A DNA stretch of 64,000 nt from Dastarcus helophoroides. Taxonomy: Eukaryota; Arthropoda; Insecta; Coleoptera; Bothrideridae. The stretch lies in NCBI GenBank assembly GCA_028583605.1, contig CM053327.1, positions 37,828,126 through 37,892,125 of the forward strand, written 5' to 3'. The notes under the pieces are model-generated. The model saw only the letters and a program-made list of their open reading frames with translations. It did not search any database and was not told the DNA's origin. Below, piece by piece: positions 1-10,509 of the stretch (its first letter is position 1; every line of letters begins with the position of its first letter). The position numbers and the translations under genes were made by a program.

Positions 1-1344
1 ATATAAAAAGTTTCCCAAAAGCGATTAAATATATAAAAAGTAACGAAGCGTACATTTCAGTTCACAAATACTTCGTGCATTATCAAAGATCAAACCCATT
101 TACCCAAGAGCGATACACTTTGCCCTCAAAAGAATCCACGTTTTCTTTGAAATTACCCAGCGAGGCTAAGAGGCGCGCTGTTTTGCATATTTAACTCACG
201 CAGGACGTCCGTAGGGCTTTCGCCGACTTTAAGGACTGCCAGCAACATAACAAAGAAGAAATATAACGCGCCACGTCGCAGTTATTCCTTGAATTATGTA
301 AGTTATACGTCTCCGAATTCACTTTCTCTATATTTCGTCGACTTAGGCGAGAACTGTTTGAAAGGGCAACTGCGATAATTAAAACGCGTTGTTCTTGAAG
401 TGATGCTGTCGCCGTATGCGCATTACACATTATGACCGCGCCCGCTCACAGGTACAAATAATCTGATCGAAGCATTGGCGAAAATGTCGCGGTAAATTAC
501 TATTTTTTAATAAAATTGAAACAAGTATGAAAATAATTACATATACTTATTTTACGCTGTGAGATTTGCTGCGACGAAAAATAAAACAATTTAAAACATA
601 TCTAAGACTGAGGAAAACCAAAACATTTCCGTTTATAAAAAATCGTGCCGAACTGTTGCAATATGAAAATGTGTTTCCTGCTGTGACATTCGCTGCGACG
701 AAAAATAAAACAAAAAATTTAAAAAATATCTAACAGTAAATGTGTATGTGAAGTTAGTTAACCAGTTTGAGGAAACCCAAAACATTTCCGTTTATAAAAA
801 ATGCTGCCGAACGTTGCAATATGAAAATGTGTTTTCTGGGTTTATCGACACGCCGGAAAGTGGCGTTAGTAAGTCCCCGAACTCGTTATAGGTGCTCCAA
901 GCGTCGAAACGGCGTCGCTAATACCGATTTGATTCCATCTCACTATAATACCTTTAAGTAAACTCGCTGATAACTCAATAAGTCCGCTTACACCTTGAGG
1001 ATTATTAATTTAACAGTTTCGGGCGTGTTTGTATTGTCAACTGCACAAATTAGTTTAATATCTTCGGCTACAACAATATTGCGTCGGATTTAATGAGAAT
1101 TCCGTTTGTAGTATAGTCGCGCTGCGTGTAACAGAATGTTTTATTACAGGAATACGTTTGTCCTAATTGCTGCTGATCTCGCTTTCGTAAATCTTGCAAT
1201 ACGTTGTTACCCGATACCGTAAGGATAATGAACAAGGATTTGCTTGCGGTATAACATAACTAATTCAATTCCAAATCAATAAACACGCAGCTTATTTTAC
1301 ATGTTTGATTTAATCAGTCTCAGCTTTCTAATTAAATAAAAACT
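1..1344. other. AT-rich non-coding stretch
   Basis: Apart from the duplication at 557-838 I see no gene, RNA or transposon end here. Open frames are all under 80 codons and have no recognisable domain. It may be 5' flank or intron of unc-13, whose first recognised exon lies far downstream. Confidence 0.5.
557..838 (+). repeat. Direct tandem duplication, two diverged copies
   Basis: Copy 1 (557-680) and copy 2 (681-838) both run from CTGTGA, through GCTGCGACGAAAAATAAAAC and AACATTTCCGTTTATAAAAA, to TTGCAATATGAAAATGTGTT. Copy 2 carries about 30 extra bases in the middle. The copies abut exactly, so this is a local tandem duplication rather than two separate insertions. No coding capacity is seen. 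Confidence 0.8.
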
Positions 1345-1461
1345 AGAAAGAAACACACTAAAAAGCAATCATTCTTTCTGTTGAAGGAAGAAATTAGAAG
1401 AAAGGGAGCTTGCAGGCATTTTATGTAATGGTACAAGAATACGTAGGAAAGAGTCACGTGT

Positions 1462-1530
1462 GGTGGCTCAGTGGTTACAAAGCTAGCTTGCCACGTGGAT
1501 GATCACAGGATCGATTCCCGGTCGCACCGA
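1462..1530 (+). repeat. tRNA-like SINE head, unit 1
   Basis: A 69-nt segment with an A-box-like TGGCTCAGTGGTTA near its 5' end and a B-box-like GGATCGATTCCC 40-odd bases later, the spacing of an internal Pol III promoter. The 5' GGTG and 3' CACC can pair as a short acceptor-like stem. The anticodon arm is not clean and the segment sits in a repeat, so it is a tRNA-derived retroposon head rather than a tRNA gene. Confidence 0.65.
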
Positions 1531-1575
1531 CGAATTATTTTTAATTCTTCTACATACTACATGTTCAAGAAGAAA

Positions 1576-2472
1576 ACCTAACCTAATCTAATCTAACCTA
1601 ACCTAACCTAACCTAATATAACCTAACCTAATATAATCTAACCTAATGTAATTGAATCTAACCCAACCTAACCTAACCTAACCTAATCTAACATAGTTTA
1701 ACCTAATCTAACTTAGTCTAATCTATTCTAACCTAATCTAAAATAATCTAACCTAATCTAACCTAACATAATCTAACCTAACCTAATCTAACCTAATCAA
1801 ACCTAATCTAATCTAATTTAACCTAAGCTAACCTAACCTAACCAAACCTAATCTAACGTAATCTAACCTAACCTAATCTAACCTAGTCTTACCTAATCTA
1901 ACCTAATCGGACCTAACCTACTAATCTAACCTAATCTAACCTATAACCTAACCTAATTCAACCTATCCTAATCTAACCTAACCTAACCTATTCTAACCTA
2001 GTCTAACCTAATCTAACTTAGTCTAACCTAATCTAATCTAACCTAATCTAATCTAACCTAATGTAATCTAACCTAATCTAATCTAACCTAATCTAACCTA
2101 ACCTAATATAATCTAACCTAATCTAACCTAATCTAACCCAACCTAACCTAATCTAACCTAAGCTAACATAGTCTAACCTAATCTAACTTAGTTTAACCTA
2201 ACCTAACCTAATCTAACCTAACCAAATCTAACCTAAACTAACCTAACCTAACCTAATCTAACCTAACCTAATCTATCCTAATCTAACCTAACCTAATCTA
2301 ACCTAATCTAACCTAATCTAACCTAACCCAATCTAACCGAATCTAACCTAGTCTAACCTAATCTAACCTAATCGAACCTAACCTAACCTAATCTAACCTA
2401 ACCTAGTCTAACCTAATCTAACTTAGTCTAACCTAACCTAACCTAATCGAACCTAACCCAACCTAACCTAAC
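1576..2472 (+). repeat. Degenerate (CCTAA)n array, unit 1
   Basis: About 900 bp of CCTAA pentamers mixed with TCTAA and occasional variants (GTCTAA, ATCGAA). It is CCTAA on this strand, TTAGG on the other, the insect telomere motif. The heavy degeneracy and its place inside a composite repeat point to an old interstitial array, not a chromosome end. Confidence 0.9.
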
Positions 2473-2646
2473 CGATAATTCCGTGGATGGATGAATGCAG
2501 CAGGAAATATCGGTTATATTACCAGAATGATGACAAAATAACTAGACAAATTGTTAAATAATTAATGTAATCTTTTTACCAAAAAAGGGAAAGAAACAAG
2601 GAACTTGTTTTTCTTCTAGAAAAGAGTCAAACAAACTTACTTTGCT

Positions 2647-3146
2647 CATTTATTAGATTCGAAGTTTGGAAACCAAATACCGGTTTCGATCTTGTTAGAT
2701 CTCGTCAGTTTGGTATATCCAACTCGAATGCTAATAAATGTTCCGACAAGTAAGTACTAAACATTCACAAGCGTCGAGCGAGTGACTTTTTAGTACTACC
2801 ACCTATTGGTCCATAGAGAACTATGGCCATCGCCAACAATGTCGTATGCAAGAAGAATGCAACCTAGACTACAAATTATGCAGCCCTCCAGGCGTGTATA
2901 GTGAATCATAGGTAGCTGAACTACCAACAGTTGAAACACTGCCACCTAGCGAAGCGGTTGCTCTCTAGGAGAGTTCCCAGAAGACAAGGATCTCATAATG
3001 CACAGACCAATAGGTTTGAACATTTATTAGATTCGAAGTTTGGAAACCAAATACCGGTTTCGATCTTGTTACGACGAGATCTAACAAGATCGAAACCGGT
3101 ATTTGGTTTCCAAACTTCGAATCTAATAAATGTTCAAACCTATTGG
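2647..3146. mobile_element. Foldback element, copy 1 (right arm truncated)
   Basis: The arms at 3007-3070 and 3083-3146 are inverted copies carrying CCAATAGGTTTGAACATTTA and AAATACCGGTTTCGATCTTG around a ~10-bp spacer. The right arm stops abruptly at 3146 and joins the purine-rich spacer of the composite array. The 2647-2930 portion repeats the middle of the full-length family member at 17656-18246. The 100-codon frame across it is palindrome-derived and not a gene. Confidence 0.7.
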
Positions 3147-3498
3147 CAAAACCCAGAAAAATTTCTGTTAAATAATTCCTGTAATCTTTCTACCAAAAAA
3201 AGAAAAGAAACGAGGAACTTGTATTTCTTCTAGAAAAAGAGTCGGACAAACTTACTTTGCTAAAGAAATTTCGAGGAAATAATTTCTCTGTAATTTCGAA
3301 AAGGATGAATTTCCAGAAATTCCCAATTTTGTGACAAACTGGAATTTCCAGAAAATCAAATTTTTAATAAAAACAGAAAAACAGAAAGAAACAAAGAAAA
3401 AGAAATCATTCTTTCTGTTGAAGGAAGAAATTCAAAGAAAGTGAGCTTGCAGGCATTTTATGGAATGGTACGAGAATAAGTAGAAAATAGACATGGGT

Positions 3499-3567
3499 GG
3501 TGGCTTAGTGGTTACAAAGCTAGCTTGCCACGTGGAAGATCACAGGATCAATCCCCGGTCGCACCGA
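3499..3567 (+). repeat. tRNA-like SINE head, unit 2
   Basis: Same 69-nt tRNA-like segment as at 1462. The A-box region reads TGGCTTAGTGGTTA and the B-box region is weakened to GGATCAATCCCC, so this copy has probably lost promoter function. Confidence 0.6.
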
Positions 3568-3612
3568 CGAATTATTTTTAATTCTACTACATACTACATG
3601 TTCAAGAGGGAA

Positions 3613-4340
3613 TCCTAACCTAACCTAACCTAACCTAATCTAACCTAACCTAACCTAACCTAACCTAACCTAACCTAACCTATCCTAACCTATCCTAACC
3701 TATCCTAACCTATCCTAACCTATTATAACCTATCCTAACCTATCCTAACCTAATCTAACTTAATCTAACCTAAACTAACCTAACCTAACCTAATCTAACA
3801 TAAACTAATCTACCCTAATCTAACCTAACCCAACCTAGTCAAACCTAAACTAACCTAATCTAACCTAATATAACCTAATCTAACCCAGTCTAACTTAATC
3901 TAACCTAGTCTAACCTAATCTCACCTAGTCTAACCTAAACTAACCGAATCTAACCCAATCTAACCTAATCTAACCTAATCTAACCTAATCTAATCTAATC
4001 TAACCTAATCTAACCTAGTCTAACCTAATCTCACCTAATCTAACCTAATCGAACCTAATCGAACCTAATTGAACCTAATTGAACCTAATCTAATCTAATC
4101 TAACCTAATCTAACCTAGTCTAACCTAATCTCACCTAGTCTAACCTAAACTAACCGAATCTAACCCAATCTATCCTAATCTAACCTAATCTAACCTAATC
4201 TAACTTAATCTAACCTAGTCTAACCTAATCTCACCTAATCTAACCTAATCGAACCAAATCGAACCTAATTGAACCTAATTGAACCTAATTGAACCTAACC
4301 GAATCTAATCGAACCTAATCTAATCTAACCTAACCTAACC
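3613..4340 (+). repeat. Degenerate (CCTAA)n array, unit 2
   Basis: About 730 bp of CCTAA/TCTAA pentamers. The 5' part is nearly pure CCTAA with a CCTATCCTAA sub-period. The 3' part holds a duplicated block of CTCACCTAGTCTAACC type around 3900-3990 and 4110-4200, showing homogenisation by slippage or unequal exchange. Confidence 0.9.
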
Positions 4341-4523
4341 GATAATTCCGTGGATGGAAAAATGCAGCAGGAAATATCGGTTATATTACCAGAATGATGA
4401 CAAAAAACTAGACAAATTGTTAAATAATTACTGTAATCTTTTTACCAAAAAAAGAGAAAGAAACAAGGTGCTTGTATTTCTTCTAGAAAAAGAGTCGAAC
4501 AAACTTACTTTGCTAAAGAAATG

Positions 4524-5219
4524 ATTCTATAATGCACAGACCAATAGGTTTGAACATTTATTAGATTCGAAGTTTGGAAACCAAATACCGGTTTCGATCT
4601 TGTTAGATCTCGTCAGTTTGGTATATCCAACTCGAATGCTAATAAATGTTCCGACAAGTAAGTACTAAAACATTCACAAGCGTCGAGCGAGTGACTTTTT
4701 AGTACTACCACCTATTGGTCCATAGAGAAACTATGGCCATCGCCAACAATGTCGTATGCAAGAAGAATGCAACCTAGACTACAAATTCATGCAGCCCTCC
4801 AGGCGTGTATAGTGAATCATAGGTAGCTGAACTACCAACAGTTGAAACACTGCCACCTAGCGAAGCGGTTGCTCTCTAGGAGAGTTCCCAGAAGACAAGG
4901 ATTCTATAATGCACAGACCAATAGGTTTGAACATTTATTAGATTCGAAGTTTGGAAACCAAATACCGGTTTCGATCTTGTTACGACGAGATCTAACAAGA
5001 TCGAAACCGGTATTTGGTTTCCAAACTTCGAATCTAATAAATGTTCAAACCTATTGGTCTGTGCATTATAGAATCCTTGTCTTCTGGGAACTCTCCTAGA
5101 GAGCAACCGCTTCGCTAGGTGGCAGTGTTTCAACTGTTGGTAGTTCAGCTACCTATGATTCACTATACACGCCTGGAGGGCTGCATGAATTTGTAGTCTA
5201 GGTTGCATTCTTCTTGCAT
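4524..5219. mobile_element. Foldback element, copy 2, with near-perfect 464-bp palindrome
   Basis: From 4756 to 5219 the two arms (about 227 bp each) are complementary with no mismatch I could find, around a spacer of about 10 bp near 4988. Left and right positions sum to 9975 throughout. Termini read ATGCAAGAAGAATGC and its inverse. The 4524-4755 part is a further partial copy of the same family, with the middle block containing TCAGTTTGGTATATCCAACT. The near-identical frames on the two strands are a consequence of the palindrome. Such identity implies a young element, recent gene conversion or an assembly fold-back. Confidence 0.85.
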
Positions 5220-5577
5220 AAAGAAATGATGACAAAAATCCAGAAAAATTTCTGTTAAACAATTACTCTAATACTTCGACCAAAAAGGAGAAAGAAACGA
5301 GGCACTTGTTTTTCTTCTAGAAAAAGAATCGCACAAACTTATTTTGCCAAAGAAATTTAAAGGAAATAATTCCTCTGCAATTTCGAAAAGGATAAAATTC
5401 GAGAAATTCCCAATTTTGTGACAAACTGGAATTTCCAGAAAATTAAATTTATAGTAAAAACAGAAAGAAACAAACAAAAAGAAATCATTCTTTTTGTTGA
5501 AGGAAGAAATTCAAAGAAAGGGAGCTTGCAGGCATTTTATGGAATGGTACGGGAATAAGTAGGAAATAGTGACATGA

Positions 5578-5646
5578 GGTGGCTCAGTGGTTACAGAGCT
5601 AGCTTGCCACGTGGATGATCACAGGATCGATTCCCGGTCGCACCGA
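5578..5646 (+). repeat. tRNA-like SINE head, unit 3
   Basis: Copy of the 69-nt head with intact A-box-like TGGCTCAGTGGTTA and B-box-like GGATCGATTCCC, followed by the standard linker and a CCTAA array. Confidence 0.65.
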
Positions 5647-5691
5647 CGAATTATTTTTAATTCTACTACATACTACATGATCAAGAAGAAA

Positions 5692-6099
5692 ATCTAACCT
5701 AACCTAACCTAACTTAACTTAACTTAACCTAACCTAACCTATCCTAACCTAACCAAACCTAGCCTAACCTAACCAAACCTAGCCTAACCTAATCTAACCT
5801 AACCTAATATAACCTGACCTAATCTAACCCAACCTAACCTAACCTAACCTATCCTAACCTAACTTAACCTATCCTAACCTAACCTAATCTAACATAGTCT
5901 AACCTAATCTAACTAAGTCTAACCTAATCTAACCTAACCAAACCTAACCTAACCCAATCTAACCTAACCTAACCTAATCTAACCTAATCTAAACTAATGA
6001 AACCTAGTCTAACCTAATCTAACTTAGTCTAACCCAATCTATCCTAATCTAACCTAATCTAACCTAATTTAACATAATCGAACCTAACCTAACCTAACC
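5692..6099 (+). repeat. Degenerate (CCTAA)n array, unit 3
   Basis: About 400 bp of CCTAA/TCTAA pentamers, closing on CCGATAATTCCATGGATGGA. Shorter than arrays 1 and 2, so length varies freely between units. Confidence 0.9.
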
Positions 6100-6633
6100 G
6101 ATAATTCCATGGATGGAAGAATGCAGCAGGAAATATCGATTATATTACCAGAATGATGACAAAAAACTAGACAAATTGTTAAATAATTACTGTAATCTTT
6201 TTATCAAAAAAAAGTGAAACAAACAAGGAACTTGTTTTTCTTCCAGAAAAAGAGTCGAACAAACTTACTTTGCTAAAGAAATGGTGACAAAAACCCAGAC
6301 AAATTTCTGGTAAATAATTACTGTAATCTTTGTACCAAAAAAAGGGAAAGAAACGAGGTACTTGTTTTTCTGCTAGAAAAAGAGTCGGACAAACTTAATT
6401 TGCTACAGAAATTTGAAGGAAATGATTCCTCTGCAATTTCGAAAGGGATGAATGTTCAGAAATTCCCAATTTTGTGACAAACTGGAATTTCCAGAAAATC
6501 AAATTTATAATAAAAACAGAAAAAAACAAACAAAAAGAAATCATTCTTTCTGTTGAAGGAAGAAATTCAAAGAAAGGGAGCTTGCAGGCATTTTATGGAA
6601 AGGTATGGGAATAAGTAGGAAAGAGTCACGTGT

Positions 6634-6702
6634 GGTGGCTCAGTGGTTACAAAGCTAGCTTGCCACGTGGATGATCACAGGATCGATTCTCGGTCTCACC
6701 GA
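6634..6702 (+). repeat. tRNA-like SINE head, unit 4
   Basis: Same head with the A-box region intact; the B-box region reads GGATCGATTCTC and the 3' acceptor-like strand is changed to TCTCACC. The linker is also altered (ACTTTAAGTTCAAGAAGG). Confidence 0.6.
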
Positions 6703-6746
6703 CGAATTATTTTTAATTCTACTACATACTTTAAGTTCAAGAAGGA

Positions 6747-7138
6747 AACCTAACCTAACCTAACCTAACCTAACCTAACCTAACCTAATCTAACCTAACC
6801 TAATATAACCCAACCTAACCTAAACTAACGTAACCTAACTTAACTTAACCTAGCCTAACCTAACCTAATCTAACCTAATCTGACATAGTCTAACCTAATC
6901 TAACTTATTCTAACCCAATCTAACCTAACCTAATCTAACCTAATCTACCCTTGTCTAACCTAATCTAACCTAATCTAACCCAATCTAACCTAATCTAGCC
7001 TAACCTAATCTAACCTAATCTAAACTAATCTAACCTAGTCTAACCTAATCTCACCTAGTGTAACCTAAACTAACCTAATCTAACCCAATCTGACCTAACC
7101 TAATCTAACCTAACCTAATATAACCTAATCTAACCTAA
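6747..7138 (+). repeat. Degenerate (CCTAA)n array, unit 4 (3' flank missing)
   Basis: About 390 bp of CCTAA/TCTAA pentamers. Unlike the other four it lacks the CCGATAATTCCGTGG closing block and runs straight into AAATTCCCAATTTTGTGACA of the next unit's spacer. That indicates a deletion or unequal crossover removed the intervening ~350 bp. Confidence 0.85.
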
Positions 7139-7309
7139 ATTCCCAATTTTGTGACAAACTGGAATTTCCAGAAAATCAAATTTATAATAAAAACAGAAAA
7201 AACAAACAAAAAGAAATCATTCTTTCTGTTAAAGGAAGAAATTCAAAGAAAGGGAGCTTGCAGGCATTTTATGGAATGGTACGGGAATAAGTAGAAAATA
7301 GTCACGTGT

Positions 7310-7378
7310 GGTGGCTCAGTGGTTACAGAGCTAGCTTGCCACGTGGATGATCACAGGATCGATTCCCGGTCGCACCGA
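7310..7378 (+). repeat. tRNA-like SINE head, unit 5
   Basis: Fifth copy, with intact A-box-like TGGCTCAGTGGTTA and B-box-like GGATCGATTCCC, followed by the standard linker and array. Confidence 0.65.
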
Positions 7379-7423
7379 CGAATTATTTTTAATTCTATTA
7401 CATACTACATGTTCAAGAAGGAA

Positions 7424-7766
7424 ACCTAACCTAATCTAACCTTACCTAACTTAACCTAACCTAACATAACCTAACCTAACTTAACCTAACCTAAACTAAT
7501 CTAACCTAATCTAACATAGTCTAACCTAATCTAACTCAATCTAACCTAATCTAACCTAACCCAACCTAATCTAACCTAAACTAATCTAACCTAATCTAAC
7601 CTAACCTAACCAAACCAAACCTAACCTAACCTAGTCTAACCTAATCTATCCTAACCTAACCTAATCTAACCTAATCTAACCTAGTCGAACCTAATCTAAC
7701 CTAGTCTAACCTAATATAACCTAATCTAACCTAATCGAGCCTAATCTAAACTAACCTAACCTAACC
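7424..7766 (+). repeat. Degenerate (CCTAA)n array, unit 5
   Basis: About 340 bp of CCTAA/TCTAA pentamers ending on CCGATAATTCCGTGGATGGA. Downstream (7767-8165) is the standard spacer, after which the composite array ends and AAATTTCGA-like sequence follows to about 8500. Confidence 0.9.
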
Positions 7767-8527
7767 GATAATTCCGTGGATGGAAGAATGCAGCACGAAA
7801 TATCGGTTATATTACCAGAAGGATGACAAAAAACTAGACAATTTGTTAAATAATTACTGTAATTTTTTACCAAAAAAAGTGAAAGAAACAAGGAACTTGT
7901 TTTCTTCTAGAAAAAGACTCGAACAAACTTACTTTGCTAAAGAAATGAGGATAAAAACCTAGACAAATTTCTGTTGAATAATCACTGTAATCTTTTTACC
8001 AAAAAAAAAAAAGAGAAAGAAACGAGGAACTTGTATTTCTTCTAGAAAAAGATTCGAACAAACTTATTTTGCCAAAGAAATTTGAAGGAAATAATTCCTT
8101 TGCAATTTCGAAAAGGATGAATTTCGAGAAATTCCCAATTTTGTGAGAAACTGGAATTTCCAGAAATTCAATTTTATAATAAAATCCTGACGTTGCTGAA
8201 AAACGAAAATTCGAAATCAGTCTCAATTTCCGGAGATTGAATTTTGGAGAAAAAAAATCGCAATTTCGAAAAATATGTTTCTCGAAATTTTTACTTTTTA
8301 ACTGAAATTTTGACAATAATTAAATTTCAGTAAACAGGTTGGATTTACAAGAAATCTCTTTTTGGAATTTCTGAAAAATATGTTTCTCAACATAATCATT
8401 TTTGAAACATCCCGATCTAGCCTAGAGAAAATAAACGAATTTTGAGGAAGTCGAAATTTCATGTAAGAGCCAATATCAAGGACAAACTCGATATTTCGAA
8501 AAACATAAAATACCGCATTTTAAGATA

Positions 8528-8800
8528 CAGTCGACTCCCGCTAATGTTGCGCCTGTTAAAGTTGTTCGCTCGTTAAAGTTGACAAGATACGATCGCTAAA
8601 GTTGCGCGGATATTCCCCGTCTCTAATTTTCGAACGACGAATTAGACTTCCGAGTTTTAGCCCACTTTTGAATAACCCACTCAACCGCACAAGGAGCAAT
8701 ACAACATATACATTTTTCGACAATGGCAGGGATGGTAGGGGAGTAGCAACTTTAACGGTCGAGACAGTTCGGTGAGCTCAACTTTAGCGGGAGTCTACTG
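8528..8800. mobile_element. Pogo/Tc1-like MITE with TA target site
   Basis: Inverted ends: left CAGTCGACTCCCGCTAATGT, right ACTTTAGCGGGAGTCTACTG, each flanked by TA (8526-8527 and 8801-8802). At 273 bp with no open frame it is non-autonomous. Ends of the CAGT..ACTCCCGCTAA type with a TA duplication fit the pogo/Tigger branch of the Tc1/mariner superfamily; I infer the family from ends only. Confidence 0.75.
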
Positions 8801-9500
8801 TAAACATCTAAATTTAGAACATAAGACATTTTGAGATATAAATTAAGTGAAATTTAATACACCACCAAAGTAGGGGAGTGTGATTATCTTACATTTATCC
8901 AGGTGGTTGACGGTCGTATTCTTGTTATTTTTAGGCTCCTAATGCGTTCCTAATACGCTTGCTTGAGATAACTGAATTGCGGTCTAAGCATCGAACTTTT
9001 TTCATCATTCAGCTCATTTTTAGTTGCATGTTAGTTCCCTTGCGTATTATTTTGAATTCGGCCCAACCTATTTTTAGATTTTGCTTTTTCGTTTTCCTTT
9101 GAGTATATCACAGCCAACAGATGCTTTTTAGATTTTTAGTTTTGATTTGCGTTATTTTGTAATTCTATTATGAGAAAAAGTCGAACCGAAAAGTAAACAA
9201 GTTAACACATTTTGTATGCTTGTCTAAACCTTGCCAAGTACAGGTACATACAGCGATTCACAACTTAAATGATGCAGTGAGCATACAACAGATAAAACTA
9301 CTGGCACAAACATACAAAAAGAACTAAACATAAAGAGTTACTGATAGATATAAACCTTTGAAAATATAGTTCAAACTTTATTGTATGTCAAGCTCTAAAA
9401 GTAAATGTACCTGACGAAAAAATGCAAACAAATGCACCTATAAAATAGAGCTCATAGCTAAAATTATACTAACGATAAAATACCATGAATTGGTACTTTA
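8801..9500. other. AT-rich non-coding stretch
   Basis: About 700 bp with no usable open frame, repeat unit or transposon end that I can recognise. Confidence 0.5.
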
Positions 9501-9510
9501 TCAGTAATCT

Positions 9511-9940
9511 AAAGGTCTCTCTTTGTTATCAATAATTGCTTGTAATCTTTTAGGTATTTTTTCTACTAAGATTTGGGTGTATTCACTAAAGCACTGAACT
9601 AATCACTGTGGCTTGTGATTAAGTCCAAAGAAGGTTTCACCCCTTTATCACATCGGCAATTAAATAAATAATTACGCGATAAATATTTCGCCAGCAGAAC
9701 TGGCATTTTCAAGCGCACTTATCTAAAAAGATTAGCAAAAGATGCATCGACGTCATCTGCATTGAGATTCAAATCGATACCAGTATCGATACGTATCGCG
9801 TAATTATTTATTTAATTGCCGATGTGGAAAAGGGGTGAAACCTTTATTGGGTTTGGGTGTATTGAGAAAAAATTGCCTTTCGTTTTTCAATAATCATCTT
9901 TAACTCATTTTTATTGTTCGCGTTATGTTTAGCGACTTTT
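9511..9940 (-). pseudogene. Tc1-like transposase C-terminal remnant, split by a MITE
   Basis: On the minus strand, the reading from about 9587 down to 9511 gives EYTQILVEKIPKRLQAIIDN followed by KERPLDY and a stop. This resembles the C-terminal end of Tc1-type transposases (conserved IPKRLQAVI-like tail before the stop). The upstream part resumes on the other side of an insertion, at about 9851-9925, reading NELKMIIEKRKAIFSQYTQT. The bases TTTGGGTGTATT occur on both sides of the insertion. No catalytic DDE residues remain and frames are broken further upstream. The assignment rests on a short tail, so it is tentative. Confidence 0.5.
9625..9850. mobile_element. MITE with AAGGTTTCACCCC inverted ends
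   Basis: Left end CCAAAGAAGGTTTCACCCCT and right end AGGGGTGAAACCTTTATTGG are inverted. The symmetry extends inward through CACATCGGCAATTAAATAAA and its complement (ATAATTACGCGATA region). It interrupts the Tc1-like remnant. About 226 bp with no frame; superfamily not determined. Confidence 0.7.
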
Positions 9941-10509
9941 TTCTTTTATATTGACCTTACATTTTGCGCCAGATTGAGAAGCTTCAGCTCGCATAAAACC
10001 AATCCAATCTGCGATTATGGAAATAAACGGCTCAAATTGAATTCTATTAAATGTATACAAAATTCCCCGTCCCTCGCGTGCCATCTTCCCTGTTAATTAA
10101 CGTCGCTAAAGCATCCATAGATAATGTGCACTAAGAGAATAAACTGAACGTGAGCATTGAAGGGCACCGATAGGATCTCCCCTGGGTTTCATCGACCGCA
10201 GGTTCGTCACAACATGCTAGTGGGCTTTCAAACTATGCTCACCTTACACGGAACGCGTATTGGACAAGGATAGAGCGTTCTAACGTCTCTCTTCTTTGAG
10301 TTAGTGCCCTTAGAATGAGGACGGTCCCCCGCCTTTACGCACCGCGTAATATATTTATATTCCTGGCACACTGACACCGTGAGGAGAGCGGTGACCTAAA
10401 AGGGCCATACGTCGGTGGGAAAACATGGAATTTTCTTTAATCTCGACAACATGAACAGAGAAAAGCATCCACAAGACTTCGCTTTCTTTCATTACAAAAT
10501 ATCCTAACC
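9941..10509. other. Non-coding stretch, mixed composition
   Basis: Slightly more GC-rich than its surroundings between 10130 and 10500 (ACACGGAACGCGTATTGGAC, GAGGACGGTCCCCCGCCTTT). I see no exon with both splice sites, and the 62-codon minus frame at 10355-10543 has no recognisable domain. Confidence 0.4.

Larger units (their letters stand above)
1345..8165 (+). repeat. Array of five composite units: tRNA-like head + linker + CCTAA array
   Basis: Five head-to-tail units share the same order. First comes a purine-rich leader with AAATCATTCTTTCTGTTGAA and GGGAGCTTGCAGGCATTTTA. Next is a 69-nt tRNA-like segment, then a linker (GACGAATTATTTTTAATTCT, ACTACATGTTCAAGAA), then a degenerate CCTAA/TCTAA array. 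Most arrays close on CCGATAATTCCGTGGATGGA followed by a spacer of CCAGAAATTCCCAATTTTGT type. Arrays lie at 1576-2472, 3613-4340, 5692-6099, 6747-7138 and 7424-7766. Foldback elements sit in the spacers of units 1 and 2. The tRNA-like head with Pol III boxes suggests a SINE, and the tail matches the insect telomere motif. The unit seems to have multiplied by segmental tandem duplication, since spacers as well as heads are shared. Confidence 0.8.

Noticed and set aside
1576..2472. True telomere end
   Set aside because: Arrays are degenerate, repeated five times in a unit with non-telomeric sequence, and followed by more than 50 kb of other DNA including a conserved gene.
2931..5133. Frames starting MKHCHLAKRLLSRR on both strands, also at 17743
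   Set aside because: They come from the arms of the foldback element. The same peptide on both strands follows from the palindrome.
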